64,000 nt of DNA from an uncultured Prevotella sp. (GCA_947165435.1 CAMVAI010000001.1:1-64000); one strand, 5' to 3'; shown: positions 38,538 to 48,550, counted from the first letter of the stretch. The notes: generated by a model from the sequence alone, not told the origin. A program made the numbers and translations.

Positions 38538-40662
38538 TGTTTTGTTGTGAATTAAAATTAGACTTGTATTTGTTTGACAGTTTCTTGCCTTGGTTCAGCC
38601 GCACGGTCAGCGAGGCAAAGACGGTGCGGCCGGGTGTCGTGGTGCCTAAGTGCAGGCCGTGTGGGGCGCGGTCCACGTAGTCGAAGATGTTGTCCATGCC
38701 GGCCTCTATGCGCAGTGCCTTGCCTATCTGGTGCGACGTGGAGAGCCGCCAGAGCTGGTATCCCTTGCCGTCGCCGTCCATCTGGTAGTATCGCTTGCTG
38801 CTCATGCGTCCGTACGCCCCTATCCCCAGCTGGTAGGCCTTGGAGAACTGGTGGTGCCATGTCACATATACGTTTGCTTTATGGTGTGCCATGCCGTCGA
38901 TGGTGACGCGCTGCATCATGTCGTGGTCGCTGTCATACTGGTTGGCATGCGTGTCTAAGTAGCTGTACGAGCCGCCTGCCGTCAGGTGGCGCCCCTGGTA
39001 GCGTACGGTGACGTCTATTCCGTATGTCTTTGCGTCTTCTATGTTCTGATACTGGCGCACGCGCCGGGGGTCGTACTGCACGATGAGGTCGCCGGGTGCT
39101 TGGCTGTATGGGATGGTAACCAGGGCTATCATGTCGCTCACCTTATTATAATATAGTGAAGCCGTCATCGTGAAGCGGCCTATGCTGTACTCGGCACTCA
39201 TCCCTAAGTAGTTGGAGGCTTGTGCCTTGAGGTCGGTATTGCCCAAGTAGAGATAGACACCGCTCATGTTGCGCACATACTGGTAGTGCAGCTCCTTGGG
39301 TGTTGGCGTCTTGTAGCCCTGGCTCCAGGTGGCGCGCAGCCGCAGCTCTCCCAGCTGGCAGCTGGCCGATAGCTTGGGCGTCAGGCGGGTGCCGAATCCC
39401 CCGTTGCGTGTCAGCCTCAGACCAGCGGTAAGACATACCGAGGCAGAGGCACCGTTGATGGCTCTCCATTCGTCCTGCACGTACAGAGCCTGTGTGTTGT
39501 CTGTGGCTGTGCCGCCTTTCACGCGCATGGGAGCCTTGAGCCAGTCGTAGCGGTAGTCGAAGCCTGCCGACAGTGTCTGCCGGTAGGGCAGTGTGAAGAT
39601 GCCCTTCAGCGACACTTGCGTGAGCTGTTGCTCGCTCTGCAGTTCGCGGTCGCCGGGGAAGTAGGGGAAGTAGTTGGTGAACCGTCCCCTCACATAGCCG
39701 TCGGTCAGTGTGGTGTCGGTATAGGCGTAATAGTATGCGTGGCGCTTCCAGTCGGCATCCAGCGTGATGGCGTTGCCGTCGCCGAACTGCCATTTCCCGC
39801 CTCCCGACAGCGAGGCGTTGTTGTATTGCAGGTCGTAGGTCTTCACATCTACGCCGGGGTGATGGCCGCTGGGCCGGTAGATGCGCTTCCAGTAGATGGT
39901 GCCGCCGGCATACAGCTCGGTGTTGGCCGTCGGCTGGAAGGCCAGCCGCTCGGCCAACTGCCAGTTGGTGTGCCGGTTGACGGTCTTGTTCTGCGAGTCG
40001 GTGATGTGGTATTCCGTCGCCGAGGGGTTCTCCTCGCTGGTGTTCTGCCATCCGTCGGAGTGCTGTAGCTGGAAGTTGGTATAGCTCGTCAGCCTGCCAT
40101 ACCGCACGGCTATGCCGTTGTGCTGGCGAATGTCGCCATACGAGCCTACGCGGCTGGTGTTCTCGACCATCAGTCCCTGCTCGGTGTGCTTGCGGGTGAT
40201 GATGTTGATGACGCCGGCTATGGCATCCGAGCCGTAGAGCGCCGACGATGCTCCCTTCACTATCTCGATGCGCTCGATGTTGTGCGGGTCGATGAGCGAG
40301 AGGTCGTTCTCGCCGCCGTTGTCGCCATGCAGGCGCCTGCCGTCAATGAGTATGAGCACGTAGGCGTTGCCCAGTCCGTTCATCTGCAGGTGCGACCCCA
40401 TGTCGTTCTCGCTGAAGTCGAAGCTGGCCGTCAGTCCCGAGAGGATGTCCTCTATGCAGCGCCCTGCATACTGCTGTAGCTGGCGGCGGCTGATTACTTC
40501 CGTCTGCACGGGGGCGTCTTTCAGCAGATGTTGTGTGCCCGTGCCGGTCACCACCACCTCCTGCACGCTGTCAGTGCGCCATACGTCATTCTGCGCCCTG
40601 CCAGCCACGACTGCGCATAGTGCTAACAGTCCTGCTGTCAATCTTGATTTCTTTTCCATCAT
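38524..40662 (-). CDS. TonB-dependent receptor (BtuB-like)
   Basis: QEVVVTGTGTQHLLKDAPVQTEVISRRQLQQYAGRCIEDILSGL plug, IVKGASSALYGSDAIAGVINIIT, barrel. Confidence 0.9.
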   Translation of the reverse strand: MMEKKSRLTAGLLALCAVVAGRAQNDVWRTDSVQEVVVTGTGTQHLLKDAPVQTEVISRRQLQQYAGRCIEDILSGLTASFDFSENDMGSHLQMNGLGNAYVLILIDGRRLHGDNGGENDLSLIDPHNIERIEIVKGASSALYGSDAIAGVINIITRKHTEQGLMVENTSRVGSYGDIRQHNGIAVRYGRLTSYTNFQLQHSDGWQNTSEENPSATEYHITDSQNKTVNRHTNWQLAERLAFQPTANTELYAGGTIYWKRIYRPSGHHPGVDVKTYDLQYNNASLSGGGKWQFGDGNAITLDADWKRHAYYYAYTDTTLTDGYVRGRFTNYFPYFPGDRELQSEQQLTQVSLKGIFTLPYRQTLSAGFDYRYDWLKAPMRVKGGTATDNTQALYVQDEWRAINGASASVCLTAGLRLTRNGGFGTRLTPKLSASCQLGELRLRATWSQGYKTPTPKELHYQYVRNMSGVYLYLGNTDLKAQASNYLGMSAEYSIGRFTMTASLYYNKVSDMIALVTIPYSQAPGDLIVQYDPRRVRQYQNIEDAKTYGIDVTVRYQGRHLTAGGSYSYLDTHANQYDSDHDMMQRVTIDGMAHHKANVYVTWHHQFSKAYQLGIGAYGRMSSKRYYQMDGDGKGYQLWRLSTSHQIGKALRIEAGMDNIFDYVDRAPHGLHLGTTTPGRTVFASLTVRLNQGKKLSNKYKSNFNSQQNNEQD

Positions 40663-40709
40663 GTCTTGCTTTCCGCTGGCGCATCTTCCTGTACGCGGCG
40701 TACTTTTCT

Positions 40710-40890
40710 TGTCGTTGGCAGGTCTTCTGACTTTCCCCAGTCTGCTCTGCCTTCCCGCCCCTCCGTGGGGCAGTGGCGTTATACAAGCAGACCTCTTAAA
40801 CGAGGATTACAGCAGCAGGAACTGTTCAGGACTTCCACCTGATTCCCTTGCATCGAGGCCCTCCTTCGGGGCCTGATTACCAATATTGCG
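40710..40890 (-). promoter_or_regulatory. Cobalamin (B12) riboswitch
   Basis: Minus strand reads GGGAATCAGGTGGAAGTCCTGAACAGTTCCTGCTGCTGTAA...GCCACTGCCCC...GGGAAGGCAGAGCAGACTGGGGAAAGTCAGAAGACCTGCC, with B12-box GCCACTG and GTCAGAAGACCTGCC. Confidence 0.92.
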
Positions 40891-40894
40891 GGTG

Positions 40895-40902
40895 CAAAGG
40901 TA
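40895..40902 (-). promoter_or_regulatory. Bacteroidetes -7 box (TACCTTTG) driving the B12 riboswitch leader
   Basis: CAAAGGTA on the plus strand just upstream of the aptamer. Confidence 0.6.
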
Positions 40903-41155
40903 CGAAATGTTTTTGACATACGAAAAAGATTCTGGAAATTTTGCAAAAAAAAGAGAGCTTGTCAAAAAGCTTGTCACAAACAAACGGGAAAATGCCGTTA
41001 ACGAGCTTGCATGGTCAAAAACAAACGGGAAAATGGCGTTAATGAGCAACCATCCCCACCAAGACGTATTATGCCTGTGCGGGTTTCTTCTTACCTTTTC
41101 CCCTGGAAAATTCCTGAGGCGGCGAAGAAAACAAGCAGTTTTTCCGTGCTCACCG

Positions 41156-41186
41156 TTTGGCGTTTGCAAAAATCTTCGTAACTTTG
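41156..41186 (+). promoter_or_regulatory. Bacteroidetes promoter: TTTG (41156-41159), N19, TAACTTTG (41179-41186)
   Basis: Matches the -33 TTTG / -7 TAnnTTTG consensus with 19-nt spacing, upstream of the Rpn-like pseudogene. Confidence 0.65.
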
Positions 41187-41213
41187 CGGCATCAACTCAC
41201 AACGACAACGATT

Positions 41214-41612
41214 ATGGGAAAGTATTTGAACCCGAAAGCCGACCTGACTTTCAAGAAGATATTCGGCGAGCACCCGCACCTGGTCATCAGTCTGCTCAAC
41301 GCCATGCTGCCGCTGGCCGACGGCGAGCGCGTGGAGAGCATCGAGTACTGGCCTGCGGAGAAGATACCCCGCCGCACGGCGGCCGAGAAGGACAGCATCG
41401 TGGACGTGTGCTGCCGCGACAACAAGAAGCGCGAGTTCATCGTGGAGATGCAGATGACGTGGACGGAGTCGTTCAAGAAGCGCGTGCTGCTGAACGCCTC
41501 GAAGGCCTACGTGGCGCAGACGGAGGCCGGCGAGCCTTACCATGAGCATCATGACTATAGAACAAATTGCGAAAACTATCGACCTCGATGTTGAGCTGGT
41601 CCGTAAGTTGTA
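41214..41612 (+). pseudogene. Rpn/PD-(D/E)XK nuclease family (transposase-like) gene with internal deletion
   Basis: N-term MGKYLNPKADLTFKKIFGEHPHLVISLLNAMLPL...KREFIVEMQMTWTESFKKRVLLNASKAYV, then an abrupt +1 frame change to what looks like the family C-terminus (MSIMTIEQIAKTIDLDVELVRKL stop). Confidence 0.75.
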
Positions 41613-41653
41613 AGCCACCTTGCCGATTGGCGATAAGACAGCGTGTATTTTTG

Positions 41654-41661
41654 TACCTTTG
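41654..41661 (+). promoter_or_regulatory. Bacteroidetes -7 box TACCTTTG upstream of cbiA
   Basis: TAnnTTTG, 6 nt before the ATG at 41668. Confidence 0.45.
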
Positions 41662-41667
41662 CACGTC

Positions 41668-42954
41668 ATGAAATGTCAGTTTCTTATAGCAGCGCCTTTC
41701 AGCGGCTCGGGCAAGACTACCGTTGCCCGGGGGCTGATGGCTCTTTTTGCGCAGCAGGGCTGCCGGGTGCAGCCTTTCAAGTGCGGGCCGGACTATATCG
41801 ACACCAAGTTCCACGCAGCAGTGTGCGGGCGGCCCAGCGTCAACCTCGACACATTCATGGCATCGCCAGCACATGTGCAGGCCCTGTTTGGCCGTTATGG
41901 TGCCGATGCAGATGCCTGTGTGGTCGAGGGCATGATGGGTCTGTTCGACGGGTATGACCGCGAGCGTGGCTCGTCGTACGAGATAGCCCGTGTGCTTGCC
42001 TTGCCTGTCGTGCTGGTGGTCGATGCCCGGTCGGCGGCCTATTCCATGGCGGCACTGCTTTCCGGCTTTATCCGCTTCCGTGACGATATTTGTATTGCCG
42101 GTGTCATCTTCAACAAGGTGGGGTCGGAGCGTCACTGCCGCATGCTGCGCCAGGTATGCAACGACTTGCACCTCACTTGCTACGGCTGTCTGCCCAAGCA
42201 TGCTGCCTTGGAGCAGGAATCACGCTATTTAGGCTTGGACTACTCTGGGGAAAACGTAGGGTGTGCAGAATTACTCCGGTTGATAGACACGCATGTGAGG
42301 TGGCGCGACTTGGCGCGGCTGTCTGTCGGCGGCGTGTCAGCCGCTGTCTCGGCATTGGCGGGTGCTTCTTCCGGAACGCCGGGGCATGATGCCTGCGAAC
42401 GGGAAAGATTGCGGGTTTGCTGCGCCCGGAGTGCCGACAGCTTTTCTTTCTTCTATCAGGAGGTGCTCGATGGCTTCGGACAGGTGTGCTTTTTCAATCC
42501 GGAGCACGAGGTGCCTCGCTTGGACGGCATCGACCTGCTCTATCTGCCGGGCGGCTATCCTGAGAAACACGCGGCGGCACTGACAAATAACGAGGCCTGC
42601 CGACAAGCCATCCGCCGTTATGCCGACGCCGGCGGCCGCATCCATGCTGAGTGTGGCGGCATGATGTATCTTTGCCAGAGCATTCTGACCGACGGCGGCG
42701 AATATGAGATGTGCGGCGTGCTGCCCTACAAGATTACGGCACGGCGGTCCGACCGGCGGCTCTCGTTAGGCTACCGCCGCTTTCAGCTGGACGGGAAGGA
42801 GTATCGCGGGCACGAGTTCCATTATACACAATTCCTTGGCGCACCGCCTGCATCGGTCGCCACGGTCTATAATGCCAGGGGCGAGGAGGTCGCATCGCCC
42901 GTATTGAGATATAAGAACGTATTAGCCAGTTATACCCATTTGTATCAGTTATGA
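41668..42954 (+). CDS. cbiA: Cobyrinic acid a,c-diamide synthase
   Basis: MKCQFLIAAPFSGSGKTTVARGLMALFAQQG, PFKCGPDYIDTKFH, VVEGMMGLFDGYD, LYLPGGYPE, IHAECGGMMYL. Confidence 0.95.
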   Translation: MKCQFLIAAPFSGSGKTTVARGLMALFAQQGCRVQPFKCGPDYIDTKFHAAVCGRPSVNLDTFMASPAHVQALFGRYGADADACVVEGMMGLFDGYDRERGSSYEIARVLALPVVLVVDARSAAYSMAALLSGFIRFRDDICIAGVIFNKVGSERHCRMLRQVCNDLHLTCYGCLPKHAALEQESRYLGLDYSGENVGCAELLRLIDTHVRWRDLARLSVGGVSAAVSALAGASSGTPGHDACERERLRVCCARSADSFSFFYQEVLDGFGQVCFFNPEHEVPRLDGIDLLYLPGGYPEKHAAALTNNEACRQAIRRYADAGGRIHAECGGMMYLCQSILTDGGEYEMCGVLPYKITARRSDRRLSLGYRRFQLDGKEYRGHEFHYTQFLGAPPASVATVYNARGEEVASPVLRYKNVLASYTHLYQL

Positions 42955-44384
42955 AACGATTGCATCCCGTGATGTTGGCAGGCACAGGCAGCGATGTCGG
43001 CAAGAGTGTGGTGGCGGCAGCCTTCTGCCGCATCTTCCGGCAAGACGGCTATCACCCTGCTCCCTTCAAGGCACAGAACATGGCATTGAACTCATACGCC
43101 ACGCCCGACGGCCTGGAGATAGGCCGTGCCCAGGCCGTACAGGCCGAGGCGGCCAGCGTGGCTTGCCATACGGACATGAACCCCCTGCTGCTGAAGCCGC
43201 AGAGCGACCACAGCTCGCAGGTGGTGCTGCACGGCAAGCCCATAGGCAGCAAGTCGGCCTACGACTACTGGCGCCGCGGCTCTTCGGAAATAGATTTCCG
43301 GGCAGAGGTGTGTGCGGCCTTCGACCGTCTGGCCAGTCGCTACAACCCGATAGTGATGGAGGGGGCAGGAAGCATCTCCGAACTGAATCTGCGCGATACC
43401 GACTTGGTGAACCTGCCCATGGCGCGGCACGCCAAGGCCGACGTGCTGCTGGTGGGCGACATCGACCGTGGAGGCGTGTTCGCCTCCGTGTATGGCAGCA
43501 TAGCCCTACAGTCGGCAGCCGACCGTAGGCTCATCAAGGGCATCATCATCAACAAGTTCCGGGGCGACATGAGCCTGTTTGCCGAGGGGCGTAAGATGCT
43601 GGAGGATATTTGCCGCGTCCCCGTGCTGGGTGTCATACCCTATTACCATGACATCCATATCGAAGAGGAAGACAGCGTCAGCCTGCAGCAGAAGCAGCGC
43701 CAGATGGCCGAGGGGAAGGTGAACGTGGCGGTGGTGCTGTTGCGCCACATCAGTAACTTCACCGACTTCGACGTGCTGGAGCGCGACCCGCGTGTCAACC
43801 TCTTTTATACCAGCAACACCACCGACATCAGTCAGGCCGACATCATTATACTTCCCGGCACCAAGACAACATTGGACGACCTGCTGGAATTGCGGCGCAA
43901 CGGCTGTGCGCAGGCCATTCAGCGTGCCCACCGCGAAGGGCGCATGGTGGTAGGCATCTGTGGCGGCTACCAGATGTTGGGGCAGAGCATTGACGACCCG
44001 GAGGGCATCGAAGGCACGGTAGCCCGTCTGCCCGGACTGGGGCTGCTGCCCATCCATACCACGATGACAGCAACCAAGCAGACCCGGCAGGTAACCTTCC
44101 GGTTCGACGGCAAGGAGTGTCGTGGCTATGAGATTCACCAGGGTGTGAGCGATACCTCCGAGGCCGTTCTGCAGGCCGGCCATTGCATAGGCACCTATAT
44201 CCACGGGTTCCTTGACAATGCCCCGGTCATTGACTATCTGCTCGGGGGACTTTGTGCCGAGAAGTGCCAGCCGGTCGCTTTCGACTATCAAGCCTACAAG
44301 GAAGAACAGTACAACCGCCTGGCAGACCATGTGCGCCGCTATGTGGATATGGACAGGATTTACCAGATATTGACCGATGAATAA
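42951..44384 (+). CDS. cbiP: Cobyric acid synthase
   Basis: MLAGTGSDVGKSVVAAAFCRIFRQDGY, PFKAQNMALNSY, VMEGAGSISELNL, LPGTKTTLDDL, GICGGYQMLG. Confidence 0.96.
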   Translation: MKRLHPVMLAGTGSDVGKSVVAAAFCRIFRQDGYHPAPFKAQNMALNSYATPDGLEIGRAQAVQAEAASVACHTDMNPLLLKPQSDHSSQVVLHGKPIGSKSAYDYWRRGSSEIDFRAEVCAAFDRLASRYNPIVMEGAGSISELNLRDTDLVNLPMARHAKADVLLVGDIDRGGVFASVYGSIALQSAADRRLIKGIIINKFRGDMSLFAEGRKMLEDICRVPVLGVIPYYHDIHIEEEDSVSLQQKQRQMAEGKVNVAVVLLRHISNFTDFDVLERDPRVNLFYTSNTTDISQADIIILPGTKTTLDDLLELRRNGCAQAIQRAHREGRMVVGICGGYQMLGQSIDDPEGIEGTVARLPGLGLLPIHTTMTATKQTRQVTFRFDGKECRGYEIHQGVSDTSEAVLQAGHCIGTYIHGFLDNAPVIDYLLGGLCAEKCQPVAFDYQAYKEEQYNRLADHVRRYVDMDRIYQILTDE

Positions 44385-45294
44385 CTTCATGTCCCTGCTG
44401 CTTGGATGGCTGCTCGACCTCCTGCTTGGCGACCCTCAGCGACTGCCGCACCCGGTGGTGTGGTTCGGGCGGGCGATAGCCTTTGGCGAGCGACACCTGA
44501 ACCGGGGCGACAGCCGGAAACTGAAGGGGGCCGCAATGGCTGTGGTTCTGATAGCCGCCGTGTTCGGCTTGGCCAGTGCCATGCGCAGTCTCTGTGGCCT
44601 GTTCTCGGGCTGGATGCTCATGATGCTCGACGCCATCATCGTGTTCTATTGCCTGGCCGGGACAACGCTTGTCCGCGAGGTGCGACAGGTGTTCCTGGCT
44701 TTAGACCGCTCCATAGAGGAGGGCCGGCAGCAGGTGGCCCGCATCGTGGGGCGCGACACTTCCGGGCTTACGGCGCAGGAGGTGCGCACGGCAGCACTCG
44801 AAACGCTGGCCGAAAACCTGAGCGACGGGGTGATAGCACCCCTCTTCTGGCTGGCACTGTTGGCCCCCCCCGGTATGCTGGCTTATAAAATGGTAAATAC
44901 GCTCGACTCGATGATAGGCTACCGGACAGACCGTTATCGCGACTTCGGCTGCTGGGCGGCACGGATAGACGATGTGGCCAACTACATTCCCGCACGGCTG
45001 ACGGCACTGCTCATGGTCGTAGCTGCCGGCCGGCCGGGGCTGATAGCCTTTGTCTGGCGAAACGGCAGGAGGCATGCCTCGCCCAACAGCGGCTATCCCG
45101 AGGCGGCACTTGCCGGGCTGCTCGACTGTAGGTTCGGCGGTCCGCACACTTATTTTGGCATGGTCGTGGAAAAGCCCTTTATTGGCGACAACGACCGCAT
45201 ACTTACTACTGCCGACATGCAGCGAGCCGTTCGTGTGAACCGTATGGCCGAGGTGTTGGCGGTCACGCTGGTGTCGCTTAGATTTCTATGCTGA
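44377..45294 (+). CDS. cbiB: Adenosylcobinamide-phosphate synthase
   Basis: GWLLDLLLGDPQRLPHPVVWFGRAI, ENLSDGVIAPLFWL, YKMVNTLDSMIGYR, NSGYPEAALAGLL. Confidence 0.95.
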   Translation: MNNFMSLLLGWLLDLLLGDPQRLPHPVVWFGRAIAFGERHLNRGDSRKLKGAAMAVVLIAAVFGLASAMRSLCGLFSGWMLMMLDAIIVFYCLAGTTLVREVRQVFLALDRSIEEGRQQVARIVGRDTSGLTAQEVRTAALETLAENLSDGVIAPLFWLALLAPPGMLAYKMVNTLDSMIGYRTDRYRDFGCWAARIDDVANYIPARLTALLMVVAAGRPGLIAFVWRNGRRHASPNSGYPEAALAGLLDCRFGGPHTYFGMVVEKPFIGDNDRILTTADMQRAVRVNRMAEVLAVTLVSLRFLC

Positions 45295-45808
45295 TGATGC
45301 CGCCGTATGGCACCAAGTGTTGCCATACTGTTTCCAAAGTGTAAATCCCGGCATAGACGGAAGCCGAGGCCAGTACGCCACCATGCGCGAAAACGGCTAC
45401 CCTGCGGTAGGGCGTGGTGCGCAGTGCGTCTAAGAATTGCGACACACGTGCCAGTTGCTGTATGAAACTCTCGCCGTTGGGGGTGGGCAGGTGCAGATAG
45501 TCGGCGTACCACTGTTGCAGATAGGGGTCGCTGATGTCGTCGTAGCGTCGCATCTCCCAGTCGCCCATAGCCATCTCCAGCAGTCGCCGGTCGGCCTCGG
45601 CATGCGGGTATCCGCAATAGGTTGCCAGCATCCGTGCCCGGGTCAGCGGCGAGGTGTAGGCCTTGTCGATGGGTCCATATTGTGCTAAGTGCTGCTTGGT
45701 GGCGGCAGCCTCTGTAGCGAAGGTGTCGGCTACGGGTACGTCCGACTGTCCGTAGCAGGTGCCGGGGGCGACGGCAACGCTGGTATGTCTAATCAATATG
45801 ACTTCCAT
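45278..45808 (-). CDS. cobC: Alpha-ribazole phosphatase (histidine phosphatase superfamily)
   Basis: MEVILIRHTSVAVAPGTCYGQSDVPV, SPLTRARMLA, LLEMAMGDWE, VAVFAHGGVL. Confidence 0.9.
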   Translation of the reverse strand: MEVILIRHTSVAVAPGTCYGQSDVPVADTFATEAAATKQHLAQYGPIDKAYTSPLTRARMLATYCGYPHAEADRRLLEMAMGDWEMRRYDDISDPYLQQWYADYLHLPTPNGESFIQQLARVSQFLDALRTTPYRRVAVFAHGGVLASASVYAGIYTLETVWQHLVPYGGIISIEI

Positions 45809-46607
45809 AAGCGGCAGCAAGGCAAAGATAAAATGTCAGCTCCGCCAACAGGCAGGCGGCTCCGCAGCAGTCGCCTGTATAGCCCTTGATGCGGCTGAAC
45901 ATCAGCCGGCAGAGGAACAACGTGACGAGCAGGGGGGCGAATGCCAACAGTGCCCATCGGCCGACGGCCATAGGCGCTGTGCCCGCTGACAGGACGTAGA
46001 AGACAGCCAGTAGAGGCAGCCCCTGCACGGCCAGCCTGATCATGGCCGTGACGCTCGGCTTGCGATAGACGGTGCGGTTCTTGGCCGTGTCCTCGGTGCG
46101 TGCGTATGGCAGTCGCAGGATGAACAGCGCGGCCACCATCCTGGCATAGGGGTCGGCCGCCAGTATGGCCATCGGGGCCAGCTTGCTTGGAATGTAGAGC
46201 AAGGCAGCAAACAGTAGGGCAAAATAGGCCACGAGGGCGATGACCCCGTAGGTGCCGATGTGCGAGTCTTTCATGATGGCCAGTATGCGTTCGCGGTTGG
46301 TTCCGCCGCCTCCGAAACCGTCGAAGAAGTCGGCAAGCCCGTCTTCGTGCAGTACACCTGTGACGAGTAGCCTGGCGATGATGGCCAGCAGCAGGGCGAT
46401 GCCGTAGGGCATCAGCATGCTGCAGGCCCAGAGTGTGGCCGCCATCAGGCCGCCGGTGAGCCATCCCGTCACGGGCCACCACTCTACGACGGCGGCGTAG
46501 GCCTCGCGGGGCGGCTGTCGTAGCCGCCAGAAGGGCAGCCGGGTGAAGAAGATAAGGGCTGCCCACAGCGTGTCGTGCCATTTAGAAGTATTTGGTGATT
46601 GCTGCAT
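45789..46607 (-). CDS. cobS: Adenosylcobinamide-GDP ribazoletransferase
   Basis: FFTRLPFWRL, WWPVTGWLTGGLMAA, LHEDGLADFFDGFGGG, ILAIMKDSHIGTYG, GDCCGAACLLAEL. Confidence 0.94.
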   Translation of the reverse strand: MQQSPNTSKWHDTLWAALIFFTRLPFWRLRQPPREAYAAVVEWWPVTGWLTGGLMAATLWACSMLMPYGIALLLAIIARLLVTGVLHEDGLADFFDGFGGGGTNRERILAIMKDSHIGTYGVIALVAYFALLFAALLYIPSKLAPMAILAADPYARMVAALFILRLPYARTEDTAKNRTVYRKPSVTAMIRLAVQGLPLLAVFYVLSAGTAPMAVGRWALLAFAPLLVTLFLCRLMFSRIKGYTGDCCGAACLLAELTFYLCLAAAYGSHID

Positions 46608-47631
46608 CTTTGAAGTTGCCCATTTCGTTCATCATCCGTACCGCACTGTCGATAATGGGAAAGGCACAGAGAGCCCCCGTGCCTTCGCCCAGACGCAGCT
46701 GTAGGCTAAGCAGCGGCTCTGCCTGCATGGCTTTCAGCAGCAGGGCGTGGCCCGTCTCGTCGCCGCTGTGGGTGAATATCATGTAGTCGCGGCAGCATTC
46801 CTCTATCTGGATGGCTGCCAAGGCACAGGCGGTCATGATGAATCCGTCTATTAATATAACAAGGTGTCGCTCGGCGGCGCGAAGCATGGCTCCCACTGCT
46901 GCCACCATCTCGAAGCCGCCGAAATAGGCTATGGGGATGCTCGGGTGGGCGGGTGACGGCACGTTTTCGCGGTAGCGCGCTACTGCCTGCTGCAGCACGT
47001 GGCACTTATGGCGTATGCCCTCGCTGTCGAGCCCGGCTCCGGCTCCGACGCACTGCTCTAAGGGAATATGGCAGAAGAGGTGCATCCAGATGCTCGACGG
47101 CGAGGTGTTGGCGATGCCCATCTCGCCGATACAGAGCACACGGCAGCCCTCTGTCGCGCAGGCATCGGCCATCTCTATGCCCACGTTGAGTGCTTGCTCG
47201 AACTGCTCTTGCGTCATGGCCGGCTCGTAGAGGAAGTTGCGGGTGCCACGGGCAATCTTTCTGTCGATGATGCCGGCATTCCGGCTGAGGTCGTAATCTA
47301 CCCCTACATCTACGATGCGCAGCTGAAAACCGTGCTGTCTGCAGAACATGTTCACGCCGCCACCGCCCCGGGTGAAATTGAGCATCTGCTGCCACGTGAC
47401 CTCACGCGGCGACACGCTGACCCCCTCGCGCTCTATGCCGTGGTCGCCGCCCAACAGCAGGTGGCAGGGGTGAGCCAGGCTGGGCGACAGCGTCTGTTGT
47501 ATCAGGCACACCTGCATGGCAATCTGTTCCAGTCGGCCCAGCGAGCCTCTGGGCTTGTTCAGGTTGTCTGTCTTCTCTTGAATGGCGGGGCGCAGGGCCT
47601 CGTCGGGGTGCTCTATCTTGAATTTTTTCAT
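46582..47631 (-). CDS. cobT: Nicotinate-nucleotide-dimethylbenzimidazole phosphoribosyltransferase
   Basis: NKPRGSLGRLEQIAMQVCLIQ, GGDHGIEREGVSVSPREVTWQQM, IGEMGIANTS, YFGGFEMVAAVGAML, LRLGEGTGAL. Confidence 0.95.
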   Translation of the reverse strand: MKKFKIEHPDEALRPAIQEKTDNLNKPRGSLGRLEQIAMQVCLIQQTLSPSLAHPCHLLLGGDHGIEREGVSVSPREVTWQQMLNFTRGGGGVNMFCRQHGFQLRIVDVGVDYDLSRNAGIIDRKIARGTRNFLYEPAMTQEQFEQALNVGIEMADACATEGCRVLCIGEMGIANTSPSSIWMHLFCHIPLEQCVGAGAGLDSEGIRHKCHVLQQAVARYRENVPSPAHPSIPIAYFGGFEMVAAVGAMLRAAERHLVILIDGFIMTACALAAIQIEECCRDYMIFTHSGDETGHALLLKAMQAEPLLSLQLRLGEGTGALCAFPIIDSAVRMMNEMGNFKDAAITKYF

Positions 47632-47668
47632 GCTTTGGTATGGCTTGTTCCTGCACGCTCTGTGCGTG

Positions 47669-48229
47669 TCATTTTATCTTGACGGCTATTCCGCTCACCA
47701 TGAGTGTCACTTCGTCGGCACAGGCGGCAACGTATTGGTTCATCCATCCTTGCAGGTCGGTGAACCGTCGTTGTATGGCACTGACGCTCACCCCGCCGCA
47801 GCCTATCTCGTTGGTGACGAAGATGTAGGTGGCATCCTGGCGGGTGAAAAGGTCGAATTCGCGCTTGGCTGCCTGTAGCGTGCCGTCAACGTCGGGCGCA
47901 GATGCTGTCGATGTGTCGTGGGTGGCTGTCGTCTCACACTCGTCGGTGGCGACCGGCGTGAAGAGATTGGTCAGCCATAGCGTGATGCAGTCTATTACCA
48001 CCACGCGCCCCGTCAGGTCGTGACGGCTCAAATGTCTCTCTTCCTCGATGTTCGTCCACTGCGGGCCGCGCCGCTCCTGGTGACGGCGCACCCGCTGGCG
48101 GAACTCGTCGTCCCAGACGTGGGCCGTAGCCAGATAGACGGGCCGGTCGGTAAGCGACAGCGCCATCTGTTCTGCATAGCGGCTCTTGCCAGACCGCTGT
48201 CCACCGGTGATAAGAATGATTCGCTTCAT
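47669..48229 (-). CDS. cobU: Adenosylcobinamide kinase / adenosylcobinamide-phosphate guanylyltransferase
   Basis: MKRIILITGGQRSGKSRYAEQMAL, VYLATAHVWDDEFRQRVRRHQERR, VVIDCITLWLTN, FVTNEIGCGGV. Confidence 0.95.
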   Translation of the reverse strand: MKRIILITGGQRSGKSRYAEQMALSLTDRPVYLATAHVWDDEFRQRVRRHQERRGPQWTNIEEERHLSRHDLTGRVVVIDCITLWLTNLFTPVATDECETTATHDTSTASAPDVDGTLQAAKREFDLFTRQDATYIFVTNEIGCGGVSVSAIQRRFTDLQGWMNQYVAACADEVTLMVSGIAVKIK

Positions 48230-48550
48230 GCCTTTTTCGTAGTCTTTGCCGAATTTTGCTGCAAAATTAAACAATTGTGCTGAAATAGAAAAGCATTTTT
48301 GGATGATTAACGCAGTTCGCCCCATAAATAAAGGCGATACGAGGAAAATTTGGGAAAGTCCGTGGGAAAACCATAAATTTTCAGTAAAGTAATGCGGTTT
48401 AAGGCAGAAAATGCAAGAATACTTGCAAATGATTATCCGCATTGTTCTCATTCGTTTCCTAAACACAATCCTCTATCTTCCACACCGCCTTTATTTACAA
48501 AAGTTTTGCGATTTTACCCAAAAACTACAAAATATTTGTGTATTATTTGC

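Noticed and set aside
41157-41594. Intact Rpn-family nuclease
   Set aside because: C-terminal two-thirds missing and frame change after residue ~108; called a pseudogene instead.
46582-47395. Alternative ORFs within cobT/cobS (e.g. 47006..47395, 45793..46581)
   Set aside because: Frame-shifted R/H/P/A-rich shadows of well-supported cob genes.
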